DNA of 32,842 nt, from positions 1 to 32,842 of the forward strand of contig CANQWL010000005.1 in the NCBI GenBank assembly GCA_947627555.1, read 5' to 3'. Below the pieces are notes generated by a model. The model did not search any database. It was not told the DNA's origin and saw only the letters and a program-made list of their open reading frames with translations. Below are positions 9,061-17,481 of the stretch, piece by piece; the stretch's first letter is position 1, and each line of letters opens with the position of its first letter. This DNA is from an uncultured Clostridia bacterium. Lineage in GTDB: Bacteria; Bacillota; Clostridia; TANB77; CAG-508. Both the position numbers and the translations under genes were made by a program.

Positions 9061-9089
9061 GGTAAGATATAATTATATTTTTCATAACT

Positions 9090-9180
9090 TTGTGTGTCGC
9101 AACTTCCATAATAGAAAACACTAGTATGAAAGTTGCTCCAATCGCACTCACTCCGTTCGTTTGGTTGCTTACGCAGTTAT
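9090..9180. other. Non-coding, GC-richer, partly palindromic stretch
   Basis: The gap between polC and the deaminase has GCAACTT and AAGTTGC arms about 30 bases apart, then a GC-rich run (ATCGCACTCACTCCGTTCG, TTGCTTACGCAG) unlike its AT-rich surroundings. It looks like a dispersed repeat or structured element; no gene is supported. Confidence 0.35.
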
Positions 9181-9231
9181 TCAAAATATAATTATAAAGA
9201 CTTTAAATTATTAAAAGAGAGGAAACTTGTT

Positions 9232-10509
9232 ATGAGGGTTTTAATAAAGAATTGTAATTTAATATCAATGAGTGAAAATAGGAAAAAGTATGAGGAGAAT
9301 ATAGATTTATTAATAGAAGATAAACAGATTACTCGAATAGATAAAGGTATAGAAGAGAAAGTGGATAAGGTAATAGATGCAACTGGTAAAATTATTATGC
9401 CAGGTCTTATTAATACGCATTCTCATATAAGTATGAGTATTTTTAGAGAAACTGTAGATGGATATAAAACACAAGATTGGCTGAAAGAAAAAATCTGGCC
9501 AATGGAGGATAAATTGCAAGAAGAGGATATTTATTGGGCAACACTTTTATCATGTATAGAAATGATAAAAACAGGAACTACAACAATCAATGATATGTAT
9601 TTTATGACTGACAAAATTATTGAAGCAGCATTAGAGACAGGTATACGTTTGCAAACAACGCGTACTTTAATGGGATATGAAGAAAAAGATGATCAAAGAT
9701 TAAAAGAGTTAGAAGAATTAATTGAAAAATATAATCAAGATACGATTAGTTTTAATGTAGGTATTCATGGATTATATACAAGTAATGAACAATATGTAAA
9801 AAAGTGTATTGAATTTGCTGAAAATAAGAATTTACCAATTCATATGCATTTTTGTGAAAATGAACAAGAAAGAGAAGATATTAAAAGAGATTATAATGTA
9901 AAAACTCCAGTAGAGGTTATATTAAGAGACTTTAAATGTACTCATAATATATTAGCACATAGTGTTAAATTAGATGAACAGGATATTAAAGTTTTAAGTA
10001 AAACGAATTCATATATATCACATTGTCCAGTAAGTAACTTAAAATTAGGCTGTGGTATAGCAAAAATAAAAGAAATGTTAGAAAATGGATTATGTGTATC
10101 TTTAGGAACAGATGGACAAGGAAGCGGAAGTAATTTAGATATGTTTGAAACAATGAAATTTACTGCATTATTGCAAAAAGGGGTAAATGAAAATCCAGAA
10201 TTATTACCTGCATATGAAATATTAAAAATGGCAACTATAAATGGGGCAAAAGCATTAAAATTAGATAAAGAAATTGGAAGTATTGAAATAGGAAAAAAAG
10301 CAGATATTATTATGATAAATGTAAATAATATATTAACACAACCGATAAATAATGTATTTGCAGAAATTGTATATAATGTAAAAGGTACAGATGTTGAAAT
10401 GACCATGATTAATGGAAAAATTATTATGAAAAATAAAGAGCTTGAAGGGATAAAAGAAACACAAATATGTGAAAAATGTAATCAAATTATACAAAGAATA
10501 TCAAAATAG
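9232..10509 (+). CDS. mtaD: 5-methylthioadenosine / S-adenosylhomocysteine deaminase
   Basis: A 425-residue amidohydrolase of the TrzN/SsnA/MtaD branch, the usual length. It hydrolytically deaminates the adenine of S-adenosylhomocysteine or methylthioadenosine, salvaging products of SAM use. Metal-site motifs appear in order: GLINTHSHISM (HxH), HMHFCENEQE (His), LAHSVKLDE (His), SHCPVSNLKLGCG, and GTDGQGSGSNLDMFE (catalytic Asp). An N-terminal and C-terminal beta-sandwich flank the barrel (KADIIMINVN near the end). The start at 9232 follows GAGAGG about 9 bases upstream; the longer ORF from 9133 runs through the GC-richer repeat and has no ribosome site. Neighbour: a DUF1294 gene begins 14 bases downstream, so they form a likely operon. 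The exact substrate cannot be told from sequence. Confidence 0.85.
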   Translation: MRVLIKNCNLISMSENRKKYEENIDLLIEDKQITRIDKGIEEKVDKVIDATGKIIMPGLINTHSHISMSIFRETVDGYKTQDWLKEKIWPMEDKLQEEDIYWATLLSCIEMIKTGTTTINDMYFMTDKIIEAALETGIRLQTTRTLMGYEEKDDQRLKELEELIEKYNQDTISFNVGIHGLYTSNEQYVKKCIEFAENKNLPIHMHFCENEQEREDIKRDYNVKTPVEVILRDFKCTHNILAHSVKLDEQDIKVLSKTNSYISHCPVSNLKLGCGIAKIKEMLENGLCVSLGTDGQGSGSNLDMFETMKFTALLQKGVNENPELLPAYEILKMATINGAKALKLDKEIGSIEIGKKADIIMINVNNILTQPINNVFAEIVYNVKGTDVEMTMINGKIIMKNKELEGIKETQICEKCNQIIQRISK

Positions 10510-10523
10510 AAAGAGGTAAAAAC

Positions 10524-10827
10524 ATGTATGAAAGTACAATAAATATAGGAGAAATTTTTACAATAAAAAATATTATTATTTATTTTATTATTATTAATTT
10601 ATTTGGCTTTTTTATCATGTGGCTAGATAAAAGAAAAGCAAAGAAAGGAAAATGGAGAATTCCAGAAAAGACATTATTTATTATTACAGGGCTTCGGTGG
10701 TGGAATAGGAACAATAGCAGGAATGTATACTTTTAGACATAAGACACAAAAATTAAATTTTGTTATTGGTTTTCCTTTTATAACAATTTTAGAAATTATA
10801 GCAGTTATTTATTTTGCTATAAAGTAA
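10524..10827 (+). CDS. DUF1294 small membrane protein, read through one CGG shift site
   Basis: A 100-residue membrane protein if the C at 10695 is skipped. The first piece (10524-10697) gives a hydrophobic helix (IIIYFIIINLFGFFIMW), then LDKRKAKKGKWRIPEKTL, the DUF1294 signature of a basic loop after helix one. Zero-frame reading ends in TAG at 10734-10736. In the +1 frame the protein continues GGGIGTIAGMYTFRHKTQK, then a hydrophobic C-terminal helix (VIGFPFITILEIIAVIYFAI), which is the expected DUF1294 second half with its GMxxFRHKT motif. So the split is at CTT CGG TGG, read as CTT GGT GGT. Function of the family is unknown. RBS AGAGG precedes the ATG. Confidence 0.8.
10695..10698 (+). other. 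CGGT recoding site 4 (DUF1294 gene)
   Basis: Frame in: GGG CTT CGG TGG, with TAG after 12 more codons. Frame out: GGG CTT GGT GGT GGA ATA, restoring GLGGGIGTIAGMYTFRHKT. Confidence 0.82.
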
Positions 10828-10928
10828 AGAAATGAAAATATAGATTTTTTAATAATTCTCGTTAAAAAAATAATTAAAGAATTCTAAATTAATTTTATGA
10901 TATAATTATGTAATAAATATATTAAACT

Positions 10929-10990
10929 AAAAAATAGTGAAAGTTTAAAACAATTGATAATAAAGAGTTTTAAGCTTTTACTATTTTTTG
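10929..10990 (+). terminator. Long AT-rich hairpin, possible terminator or structured RNA
   Basis: AAAATAGTGAAAGTTTAAAAC pairs along about 21 positions (with G-U wobbles) with GTTTTAAGCTTTTACTATTTT, followed by T-run. It lies about 100 bases after the DUF1294 stop in a 566-base gene-free region. A TATAAT at about 10900 could start a short transcript through it. Confidence 0.5.
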
Positions 10991-11116
10991 GCTTTATATT
11001 AAAAAATAAAAAAAATAGGTACACATAAATAGTACCAAAATAAAAGAAAAATGAAAAAAGTGTATAGATAAAAAATAAATGTGAACAACTTGTGAAATAA
11101 ATTCAAGTAAATTAAG

Positions 11117-11146
11117 TTATTCACAAAGTTATCCACAATATCCACA
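11117..11146 (+). promoter_or_regulatory. DnaA-box cluster
   Basis: Three boxes on one strand: TTATTCACA (11117-11125, one mismatch), TTATCCACA (11129-11137, perfect consensus), ATATCCACA (11138-11146, one mismatch), followed by a T-rich run and extremely AT-rich DNA. The remainder of 10828-11393 contains only the hairpin above and a weak TATAAT at 11315-11320 before the rhodanese gene. The role could be DnaA control of expression, a titration site, or an origin. Confidence 0.6.
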
Positions 11147-11393
11147 GCCAAAATTTTTTTTGTATAAAATAAAGAAAAATGTTAAAATAGGAAACATAAA
11201 ATAAAAAAGATGACATAATTGTAAAGAAAATGAAACATTTCTATAATACTTTTGTAATAATAATGTAAAAATATAGATAAAATTTTTAAAATAACACAAA
11301 AAACGACTTTTTCATATAATAATAGAGAAAATATTATTTGAGAAAAAATAATTAATAAAATAAATTTATTAATAATGCTTTTAGGAGGAAAAA

Positions 11394-11735
11394 ATGTTAA
11401 ATAAATTGATTTATATTTTTCAAAAACAACAATTAAGAAACATTGAAGAAAGAGATATCAATATGGAACAATTACAGAAAATGGTTGAAAAAGGAGCAAT
11501 TTTAGTAGATATTAGAAGCCCACAAGAATATGGAGAAGGGCATTTACAAGGGAGCATTTCAATTCCAGAATATGAATTTAGAATAAAAGCAAAAAATATT
11601 TTACCAGATAAAAATGTACCTATTATTGTTTATTGTGGTACAGGAATAAGGAGTAAAAGAGCTCAAAAAAAATTAGAGAGAATGGGCTATGAGAGAGTAT
11701 ACAATTTATATCAAGGATTTGAGAGTTATTGCTAA
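11394..11735 (+). CDS. Single-domain rhodanese-like protein
   Basis: A 113-residue protein made of one rhodanese domain after a short N-terminal stretch (MLNKLIYIFQKQQLRNIEE). The CH2A motif VDIRSPQEYGEGHLQGSISIP and the active-site loop YCGTGIRSKRA are clear. The catalytic Cys is residue 81, which would carry a persulfide. The C-terminal GYERVYNLYQGFESY is the usual GG/W-type end of the fold, although the final Gly-Gly is replaced. Single-domain rhodaneses act as sulfurtransferases or sulfur carriers; the acceptor is unknown. A TAGGAGGA site sits 7 bases before the ATG. The stop is 75 bases before lepA, which has its own promoter. Confidence 0.85.
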   Translation: MLNKLIYIFQKQQLRNIEERDINMEQLQKMVEKGAILVDIRSPQEYGEGHLQGSISIPEYEFRIKAKNILPDKNVPIIVYCGTGIRSKRAQKKLERMGYERVYNLYQGFESYC

Positions 11736-11743
11736 AACAATTA

Positions 11744-11772
11744 TTGATTATTTGTCTAGTGTATGTTAAAAT
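11744..11772 (+). promoter_or_regulatory. Sigma-A promoter of lepA
   Basis: TTGATT (11744-11749), 17-base spacer, TAAAAT (11767-11772), about 38 bases before the lepA start. The same box pair drives efp. Confidence 0.65.
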
Positions 11773-11810
11773 ACCAGATATAAGTTAAAAATGAAGGAAT
11801 GATAATAAAT

Positions 11811-13622
11811 ATGGATAACAGACAAAAGCATATTAGAAACTTTAGTATCATAGCTCATATAGACCATGGTAAATCAACGCTAGCTGATAGATTAATAGAA
11901 ATGACAGGTGTACTATCAAAAAGAGAAATGGAAAGTCAAGTTTTAGACAATATGGAAATTGAAAAAGAACGAGGAATTACTATTAAATCACAAGCAGTTA
12001 GAATGATTTACAAAGCAAAAGATGGACAAGAATATACATTAAATTTAATAGATACTCCAGGTCATGTAGATTTTAATTACGAAGTATCAAGAAGCTTAGC
12101 TGCATGTGATGGTGCAGTTCTAGTTGTAGATTCAAGTCAAGGAGTAGAAGCACAAACACTTGCAAATGTTTATCTAGCAATAGATAACAATCTAGAAATA
12201 TTACCTGTATTAAATAAAATAGACTTACCAAATGCAAGAGTAGAAGAAGTAAAAAATGAGATAGAAGATATTATAGGAATACCAGCACAAGATGCACCAT
12301 GCATTTCTGCAAAATCTGGATTAAATGTAGAACAAGTATTAGAAAGAATTGTAACAGATTTACCTTCACCAAATGGGGATGAAAATGAAAAGACAAAATG
12401 TTTAATATTTGATTCATATTATGATAACTATAAAGGTGCAGTTGCTTATGTTAGAGTAGTTGATGGAAAAGTAAAAGTTGGTGATGAAATAAAACTTATG
12501 GCTGCAAATAAAACTTTTACTGTTGCAGAAGTTGGATATTTCATACCAGGTTCATATATGCCGGCAGATGAAATAAAAGCAGGAGAAGTAGGATACATTG
12601 CAGCAAGTATTAAGAGCTTATCTGATATTCATGTTGGAGATACAATTACTCTAGAACAAAATCCAGCAAGTGAACCATTAAAAGGTTATAAAAAGGTAAC
12701 ACCAATGGTATATTGTGGACTATATCCAATAGATGGTAGTCAATATGAAGACTTGAAAGAAGCATTAGAAAAATTAAAATTAAATGATGCAGCACTTGAA
12801 TATGAACAAGAATCATCGGCTGCTTTAGGATTTGGATTTAGATGCGGATTTTTAGGATTATTACATTTAGAAATTATAGAAGAAAGATTAGATAGAGAAT
12901 TTGATTTAGGTTTAATCACAACAGCACCATCAGTTATATATAAAGTCTATAAAACAGATGGAGAAATGATAGAATTATATAATCCAGAAGAATTACCAAA
13001 ACCACAAGAAATATCATATATAGAAGAACCATTTGTAACAGCAAATATTTTAACACCAAAAGAATATGTAGGAAATATTATGGAATTATGCCAAAGAAGA
13101 CGTGGTGTTTATATTGACATGAAATATTTAGATGAAAATAGAGTAACATTAATTTATGAAATGCCATTAAATGAAATTATATATGATTTCTTTGACAACT
13201 TAAAATCTAAAACAAAAGGATATGCATCATTAGACTATGAATTTAAAGACTATAGAAAATCAAATTTAGTAAAATTAGATATTTATATAAATGGAGAAAT
13301 TGTAGATGCATTAAGTTTTATTGTACATAAAGATGGAGCATATGACAGAGGAAAAAAAATGGTGGAAAAATTAAAAACAGTTATTCCAAGAAAATTATTT
13401 AAAATACCAATTCAAGCAGCAATAGGGGGACAAATTATAGCAAGAGAAACAATATCAGCAATGAGAAAAGATGTTTTAGCAAAATGTTATGGAGGAGACA
13501 TTACAAGAAAGAAAAAATTATTAGAAAAACAAAAAAGAGGAAAGAAAAAGATGCGTGAAATTGGAAATGTAGAAATACCACAAGAAGCATTTTTATCAGT
13601 ATTAAAATTAGATGATGAGTAA
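11811..13622 (+). CDS. lepA: Elongation factor 4 (ribosomal back-translocase)
   Basis: A 603-residue translational GTPase, the standard LepA length. It binds the ribosome and promotes back-translocation and biogenesis steps. G1 is AHIDHGKST, the switch/G2 region [12 protein letters not shown]3 DTPGHVDF, G4 NKIDLPNA, G5 SAKSG. The LepA-specific C-terminal domain is present ([59 protein letters not shown]). The start at 11811 is preferred over 11799: the AAGGA site at 11794 directly abuts 11799 but lies at a workable distance from 11811, and 603 residues matches relatives. It probably leads an operon with the MazG-like and rlmB genes (gaps 17 and 34 bases). Confidence 0.96.
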   Translation: MDNRQKHIRNFSIIAHIDHGKSTLADRLIEMTGVLSKREMESQVLDNMEIEKERGITIKSQAVRMIYKAKDGQEYTLNLIDTPGHVDFNYEVSRSLAACDGAVLVVDSSQGVEAQTLANVYLAIDNNLEILPVLNKIDLPNARVEEVKNEIEDIIGIPAQDAPCISAKSGLNVEQVLERIVTDLPSPNGDENEKTKCLIFDSYYDNYKGAVAYVRVVDGKVKVGDEIKLMAANKTFTVAEVGYFIPGSYMPADEIKAGEVGYIAASIKSLSDIHVGDTITLEQNPASEPLKGYKKVTPMVYCGLYPIDGSQYEDLKEALEKLKLNDAALEYEQESSAALGFGFRCGFLGLLHLEIIEERLDREFDLGLITTAPSVIYKVYKTDGEMIELYNPEELPKPQEISYIEEPFVTANILTPKEYVGNIMELCQRRRGVYIDMKYLDENRVTLIYEMPLNEIIYDFFDNLKSKTKGYASLDYEFKDYRKSNLVKLDIYINGEIVDALSFIVHKDGAYDRGKKMVEKLKTVIPRKLFKIPIQAAIGGQIIARETISAMRKDVLAKCYGGDITRKKKLLEKQKRGKKKMREIGNVEIPQEAFLSVLKLDDE

Positions 13623-13639
13623 ATTAAAAGGAGAAAATA

Positions 13640-14200
13640 ATGTTATTAAAAAAATATCAACAACAGGCACTAAAGAAATTAAATCCTTCAATATCAAATT
13701 CTAGTAAAGAAAGCATGAGATATTGTTGTATGGGGATTCTAGAGGAAACGGGAGAAATAGTATCTGAAATTAGAAAACCACTATACAAAGGAAATTTTCA
13801 TGAAAAGCCATTAGATAAAGAAGCAATTAAGGGAGAATTAGGAGATTTAGTTTGGTATATAGCGCTTATTTGTAAAAATACTGGAATAGATATGGATTCC
13901 TTGAGTAAAAACATTATAGATGAACAAGATGAAGAAGATAGAGATATATTAATAAAAAATTCTATAAAATTGGGAAAAGCATCTGGGAAAATTGTACAAA
14001 ATTATTTAAAATATAATAAAGGAAAAGTAAAAAAAGAAAAATTAGAAAAAAGTCTAAGAAAGCAATATAAAAATATATTAAAATTATCAAATGAGCTAAA
14101 TATTAAAATTGATGATATTTTGGAAATGAATTTAGAGAAAGTGGATAGTAGATATAAAAGTACTCCTAAAATACAAAAAAATATAGAGGAGGAAAGATAG
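13640..14200 (+). CDS. MazG-like nucleotide pyrophosphohydrolase
   Basis: A 186-residue all-alpha protein. The motif MGILEETGEIVSEIRKPLY followed by KGELGDLVWYIALIC gives the ExxE ... ExxD metal-binding arrangement of the MazG superfamily, which hydrolyses (d)NTPs or related nucleotides to monophosphate and pyrophosphate. The C-terminal half is highly charged (KGKVKKEKLEKSLRKQYKN) and ends with a helical stretch. It is shorter than two-domain MazG, so it is a single-domain house-cleaning type. The substrate cannot be told. RBS AAAAGGAG lies before ATG 13640, just after lepA. Confidence 0.75.
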   Translation: MLLKKYQQQALKKLNPSISNSSKESMRYCCMGILEETGEIVSEIRKPLYKGNFHEKPLDKEAIKGELGDLVWYIALICKNTGIDMDSLSKNIIDEQDEEDRDILIKNSIKLGKASGKIVQNYLKYNKGKVKKEKLEKSLRKQYKNILKLSNELNIKIDDILEMNLEKVDSRYKSTPKIQKNIEEER

Positions 14201-14234
14201 TTATTATAACAATTTATTATCTAGAGGTGAATAA

Positions 14235-15065
14235 ATGAAAAACTTTAAACATAATAACCAGAAATCAAAAAATAAAAATATAGAAAAACGAAAAGATGAA
14301 AATAGAGAAGAAAAAAAGTATGATGATCAAGTTGAAGGAAGAAATTCTGTGCTTGAGTTATTAGAAAGTGGAAAAGATATAAACAAAATATTTATATCAA
14401 GAGGAGAAAAGCATGGTTCTATTAACAAAATAATTGCTATTGCAAGAGAAAGAAGGATAATGCTTGTAGAAAAAGATAAAAAACAAATGGACCAAATGGC
14501 ACAAACCGAAAATTATCAAGGGGTAATTGCAATTGTACCACCATTTGAGTATTGCGAAATAGAAGATATTTTAGAAGAAGCAAAAAATAGAAAAGAAGAA
14601 CCTTTTATATTAATACTAGATGGAATAGAAGATCCACATAATTTAGGATCTATTATAAGAACTGCAGAAACAGCAGGAATTCATGGAATTATTATACCAA
14701 AAAGGAGAGCAGCATCTGTTAATAGTACAGTTAGCAAAGTATCTTGCGGAGCAGTAGAACATATGAAAATTGCAAGAGTAACAAATATATCAGATGCAAT
14801 TGAAAAGCTAAAGCAAGAAGGTCTTTGGATTTGTGGAACAGATATTAATACAGAAAAATATTATTATAATCAAGATTTAACAGGGCCAATTGGAATTGTA
14901 ATTGGAAATGAAGGAACTGGAATGAGCGAAAAAGTTAGAAAAAATTGTGATTTCTTGGTAAAAATTCCTATGAAAGGCAAAGTAACATCTTTAAATGCTT
15001 CAGTATCAACAGGAATTATTATATATGAAGCAGTAAAACAAAAAATAAAGAAGGATAGAATATAA
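14235..15065 (+). CDS. rlmB: 23S rRNA (guanosine-2'-O-)-methyltransferase RlmB-like (TrmH family)
   Basis: A 276-residue SPOUT methyltransferase. After a basic N-terminal extension (about 1-32), the substrate-binding domain starts at VEGRNSVLELLESGKDINK and the SPOUT catalytic domain holds the three family motifs: DPHNLGSIIRTAETAG (motif 1), IGIVIGNEGTGMSE (motif 2), and IPMKGKVTSLNASVSTGI (motif 3). These form the trefoil knot that binds SAM. It methylates a guanosine ribose in 23S rRNA; the exact position is inferred from family. AGAGGTG precedes the ATG. The stop codon overlaps a bidirectional terminator shared with the convergent small gene. RlmB and RlmH/TrmH-like paralogs are hard to separate by eye. 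Confidence 0.88.
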   Translation: MKNFKHNNQKSKNKNIEKRKDENREEKKYDDQVEGRNSVLELLESGKDINKIFISRGEKHGSINKIIAIARERRIMLVEKDKKQMDQMAQTENYQGVIAIVPPFEYCEIEDILEEAKNRKEEPFILILDGIEDPHNLGSIIRTAETAGIHGIIIPKRRAASVNSTVSKVSCGAVEHMKIARVTNISDAIEKLKQEGLWICGTDINTEKYYYNQDLTGPIGIVIGNEGTGMSEKVRKNCDFLVKIPMKGKVTSLNASVSTGIIIYEAVKQKIKKDRI

Positions 15066-15080
15066 AATTATTCTATCTTT
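15054..15080 (+). terminator. Bidirectional terminator overlapping two stop codons
   Basis: GATAGAAT (15054-15061) pairs with ATTCTATC (15069-15076), followed by T-rich sequence. It overlaps the rlmB end and the end of the convergent 15068-15319 gene. Confidence 0.7.
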
Positions 15081-15319
15081 CTTTCTCTTTTTTCAACAGA
15101 AGAATTAGAATCATTACACATTTTGTCATATTCTTTACACTTAATTTTATAATCCATTTGCATGCATAAATATTTATAGTAACTATAAGCTTGTTCATAT
15201 TGCATAATCGGATTAAACATAGGATCTTTATATAGCTCATTCATATCCATAGACATTCCCATTGGAGGTGTATTATAATCCATAAAATATGGAGGATATC
15301 CATTAAAATCTTTTTCCAT
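15068..15319 (-). CDS. Small Met/Tyr-rich protein of unknown function
   Basis: An 83-residue protein, rich in Met, Tyr, Pro and Asp in the first half (YPPYFMDYNTPPMGMSMDMN) and with a charged helical second half containing Cys (YKYLCMQMDYKIKCKEYDKM). The family is not recognised. Composition and its place 58 bases downstream of ylbJ on the same strand make a sporulation or spore-coat-linked role possible, but this is only inference. The ATG at 15319 is preferred to the ATG at 15325 and the TTG at 15328 because it gives about 9 bases from the AGGAG site. Confidence 0.6.
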   Translation of the reverse strand: MEKDFNGYPPYFMDYNTPPMGMSMDMNELYKDPMFNPIMQYEQAYSYYKYLCMQMDYKIKCKEYDKMCNDSNSSVEKRERKIE

Positions 15320-15377
15320 AATCATCAACTCCTATATAAATATATGATTTAAAAAATAAAATATACTAAGCTGATAG

Positions 15378-16436
15378 TTATAAATCAAAATTAAAAAATG
15401 GTATAAGATTTATAAAAAGATAAGTATATGCACTAGCAAAAAGACCTTGTAATAATTTTCCATATATGTATGGTTTAATAGACAAATCTGTTTTAGATGT
15501 AATACTTAAAACTTGCAATAAAATAGAAATTCCACCAAAGCCTAATAGAAATGCAGTCAAAATAATATTAATAGAAAGTTTTTTACAAGCGATATTTGAA
15601 ATGCTACTAATACCATTTGTAATTTCTAAAAAGCCTGTAAAAATTCCTTGAATGAATACAGAATCAATATTTAAAAAGTTAAAAAAAGGAGCAAAAACTA
15701 ATTCAACAAAATGCAAAAATCCGCTTGTTTTTAAAATAGAAATAATACAAGAAAATAAAACTACAAATCCTCCAATTAAAAGAATTGTAGAAATGCTATT
15801 ATTAATACTTTCAGCTATTATTTCTCCTAGATTTCCCAAATTAACAGAGGTATTCTTATTTTGCCTAAATGATGATTTTAGTTTTGTATTTTTAGAATAT
15901 GAATTTGTTTTCCAAAAGCGAAAAATAACTCCTACAGAAATACAAGCCAAAAGATGAGTAATAAACAGAAGTACTCCTATAGTAGTATTTTTGAACATAA
16001 GAATTCCAATAGTACCAATAATAAAAAGAGGACCAGAATTATTTGTAAAACTTAAAAGTCTTTCACATTCTTCTTTAGAGCAAATATCATTTTTTCTAAA
16101 ATCAGAGGCAATTTTTGCTCCAACAGGATATCCACTTATAATTCCCATTAAAAAAGCAAAAGCTCCTTCACCACGTATATTAAATAGAGGTTTCATAAGT
16201 GGATTTAATAGGCGACCAAAATAATAAATAATATTAGTATGCATTAATAATTCTGTTGCAACAAAAAAAGGAAATAGTGAAGGAACAACAGAAGTAGCCC
16301 AAAGAGTAAGTCCTGATTTTGCAGCTGATAAATTATTTTTTGAAAATAATAAAAGACAAAATGTAAACAATAAAAATAATAATGCAAAAAAATTTTTTCT
16401 TAATTTTATAACATAAAAATTATTTTTTAAAACCAT
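15378..16436 (-). CDS. ylbJ: Sporulation integral membrane protein YlbJ
   Basis: A 352-residue polytopic membrane protein with about eight hydrophobic segments and a duplicated nucleoside-recognition (Gate) type domain. The family signature is present: WATSVVPSLFPFFVATELLM, LNPLMKPLFNIRGEGAFAFL, MGIISGYPVGAKIASDF, then CERLLSFTNNSGPLFIIGT. In Bacillus subtilis YlbJ is needed for resistant spores and is made in the mother cell under SigE. It is slightly shorter than the Bacillus protein (about 400). The start at 16436 has GAGGTGA just upstream on the minus strand. The downstream small gene 15068-15319 may be cotranscribed. Its presence supports an endospore-forming organism. Confidence 0.85.
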   Translation of the reverse strand: MVLKNNFYVIKLRKNFFALLFLLFTFCLLLFSKNNLSAAKSGLTLWATSVVPSLFPFFVATELLMHTNIIYYFGRLLNPLMKPLFNIRGEGAFAFLMGIISGYPVGAKIASDFRKNDICSKEECERLLSFTNNSGPLFIIGTIGILMFKNTTIGVLLFITHLLACISVGVIFRFWKTNSYSKNTKLKSSFRQNKNTSVNLGNLGEIIAESINNSISTILLIGGFVVLFSCIISILKTSGFLHFVELVFAPFFNFLNIDSVFIQGIFTGFLEITNGISSISNIACKKLSINIILTAFLLGFGGISILLQVLSITSKTDLSIKPYIYGKLLQGLFASAYTYLFINLIPFFNFDL

Positions 16437-16504
16437 TTTTTCACCTCATAATTAATATATATATTCACAATAACAAAAATATATGAAAAATTGTAAATTT
16501 TATA

Positions 16505-16533
16505 TTGCTTTTTTAAAAAATAAATAGTATAAT
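16505..16533 (+). promoter_or_regulatory. Sigma-A promoter of the coiled-coil gene
   Basis: TTGCTT (16505-16510), 17-base spacer, TATAAT (16528-16533). It lies in the divergent region between ylbJ and the 16632 gene and leaves a leader of about 95 bases. Confidence 0.6.
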
Positions 16534-16631
16534 TTGTTCATATTTTTTAATTCAATACAACTTTGGGTAGCACAAAATATTTCAATCTTAAATTTCACAA
16601 AATATTATTTTTATCTAAAGGAGGTGAAAAT

Positions 16632-17372
16632 ATGGAAATTACATTGACAGATATATTACAAGAGATAAAATCACTAAAAGTAGAAATGAATCAAAGATTT
16701 GATGAACAAGAAAAGAAAATTGATGAGAAACTACAAGCATTAGAAGAAAGAATGGATACAAAACTACAAGAACTAGAAGAGCGAATGGACCAAAAGCTAC
16801 AAGAACTAGAAGAGCGAATGGATGCAAAGCTACAAGAATTAGAAGAGCGAATGGACGCAAAACTACAAGCATTAGAAGAAAGAATGGATGCAAAGCTACA
16901 AGAACTAGAAGAGCGAATGGACCAAAAACTACAAGAACTAGAAGAGCGAATGGACCAAAAACTACAAGAACTAGAAGAGCGAATGGACCAAAAACTACAA
17001 GAACTAGAAGAGCGAATGGACCAAAAGCTACAAGCATTAGAAGAGCGAATGGATGCAAAACTACTAGCTCAAGAAGAACGAATAGATGCAAAAATATTAG
17101 CTCAAGAAAAGAAAACAGATGAAAAATTAATATCACTAGAAGAACGAATGGATAAAAAGATGCAAGAAATGTTTGATAAACAAACAAAAGAAATTGCAGA
17201 AGAGATAAGAGGAATTATTAAATATTTTGAAGCAAAAGAAAGATTGCAAATAAAGAAAAACAAAGAATTCGAAAAGGAATTAAAAAATAATAAAATTTCG
17301 CATGATGCCTATGATGCAAGGCTATATAAGATAGAATTAAGTCAATCAAATTTAGAGTCAAAAGTTTTATAA
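16632..17372 (+). CDS. Hendecad-repeat coiled-coil protein
   Basis: A 246-residue, entirely helical charged protein with no signal or membrane segment. Residues 1-32 (MEITLTDILQEIKSLKVEMN) form a lead-in helix. Residues 33-175 are 13 copies of an 11-residue unit, consensus KLQELEERMDQ or KLQALEERMDA, that decay toward the end (KLLAQEERIDA, KILAQEKKTDE, KLISLEERMDK). Hendecads favour a nearly straight or right-handed coiled coil. The tail (176-246) is a non-repeat charged helix. The start at 16632 follows a perfect AAAGGAGGTGA at 16617; the longer ORF from 16563 lacks a ribosome site. Function unknown: a cytoplasmic scaffold or spacer is plausible. The leftward ORF opposite the repeat is a shadow. 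Confidence 0.8.
   Translation: MEITLTDILQEIKSLKVEMNQRFDEQEKKIDEKLQALEERMDTKLQELEERMDQKLQELEERMDAKLQELEERMDAKLQALEERMDAKLQELEERMDQKLQELEERMDQKLQELEERMDQKLQELEERMDQKLQALEERMDAKLLAQEERIDAKILAQEKKTDEKLISLEERMDKKMQEMFDKQTKEIAEEIRGIIKYFEAKERLQIKKNKEFEKELKNNKISHDAYDARLYKIELSQSNLESKVL
16728..17156 (+). repeat. 33-bp tandem repeat, about 13 units
   Basis: Each 33-base unit encodes one 11-residue hendecad (AAACTACAAGAACTAGAAGA is its first part). The four middle units are almost identical at DNA level, while the outer units have diverged, the usual mark of slippage or unequal crossing-over adding copies in the centre. Copy number is likely to vary among strains. Confidence 0.9.
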
Positions 17373-17389
17373 TAATAATATAAAATAGA

Positions 17390-17472
17390 ACATGCTATGT
17401 AATCAATAAAGAGTTTTAACAAAGTAAATATTATTTTAGTTAAAACAATTAAAGAGATTACATAGCATTTTA
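17390..17472 (+). terminator. Large two-stem hairpin terminator
   Basis: ATGCTATGTAATC near 17390 pairs perfectly with GATTACATAGCAT near 17468, and inside it GTTTTAAC pairs with GTTAAAAC. A T-rich run follows. It ends the coiled-coil gene. It shares the core AATAAAGAGTTTTAA and AAAACAATT words with the hairpin at 10929-10990. Confidence 0.65.
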
Positions 17473-17481
17473 TTTTAAACC

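Noticed and set aside
11117..11146. Chromosomal origin called outright
   Set aside because: dnaA and dnaN are absent and only three boxes are present; the evidence supports a box cluster, not a proven origin.
16728..17156. CRISPR array
   Set aside because: The 33-base repeats are contiguous without spacers and encode an in-frame protein repeat.
16639..17187. Leftward 182-codon ORF of Phe/Leu/Val repeats
   Set aside because: It is the complement of the 33-bp repeat of the coiled-coil gene, with no ribosome site.
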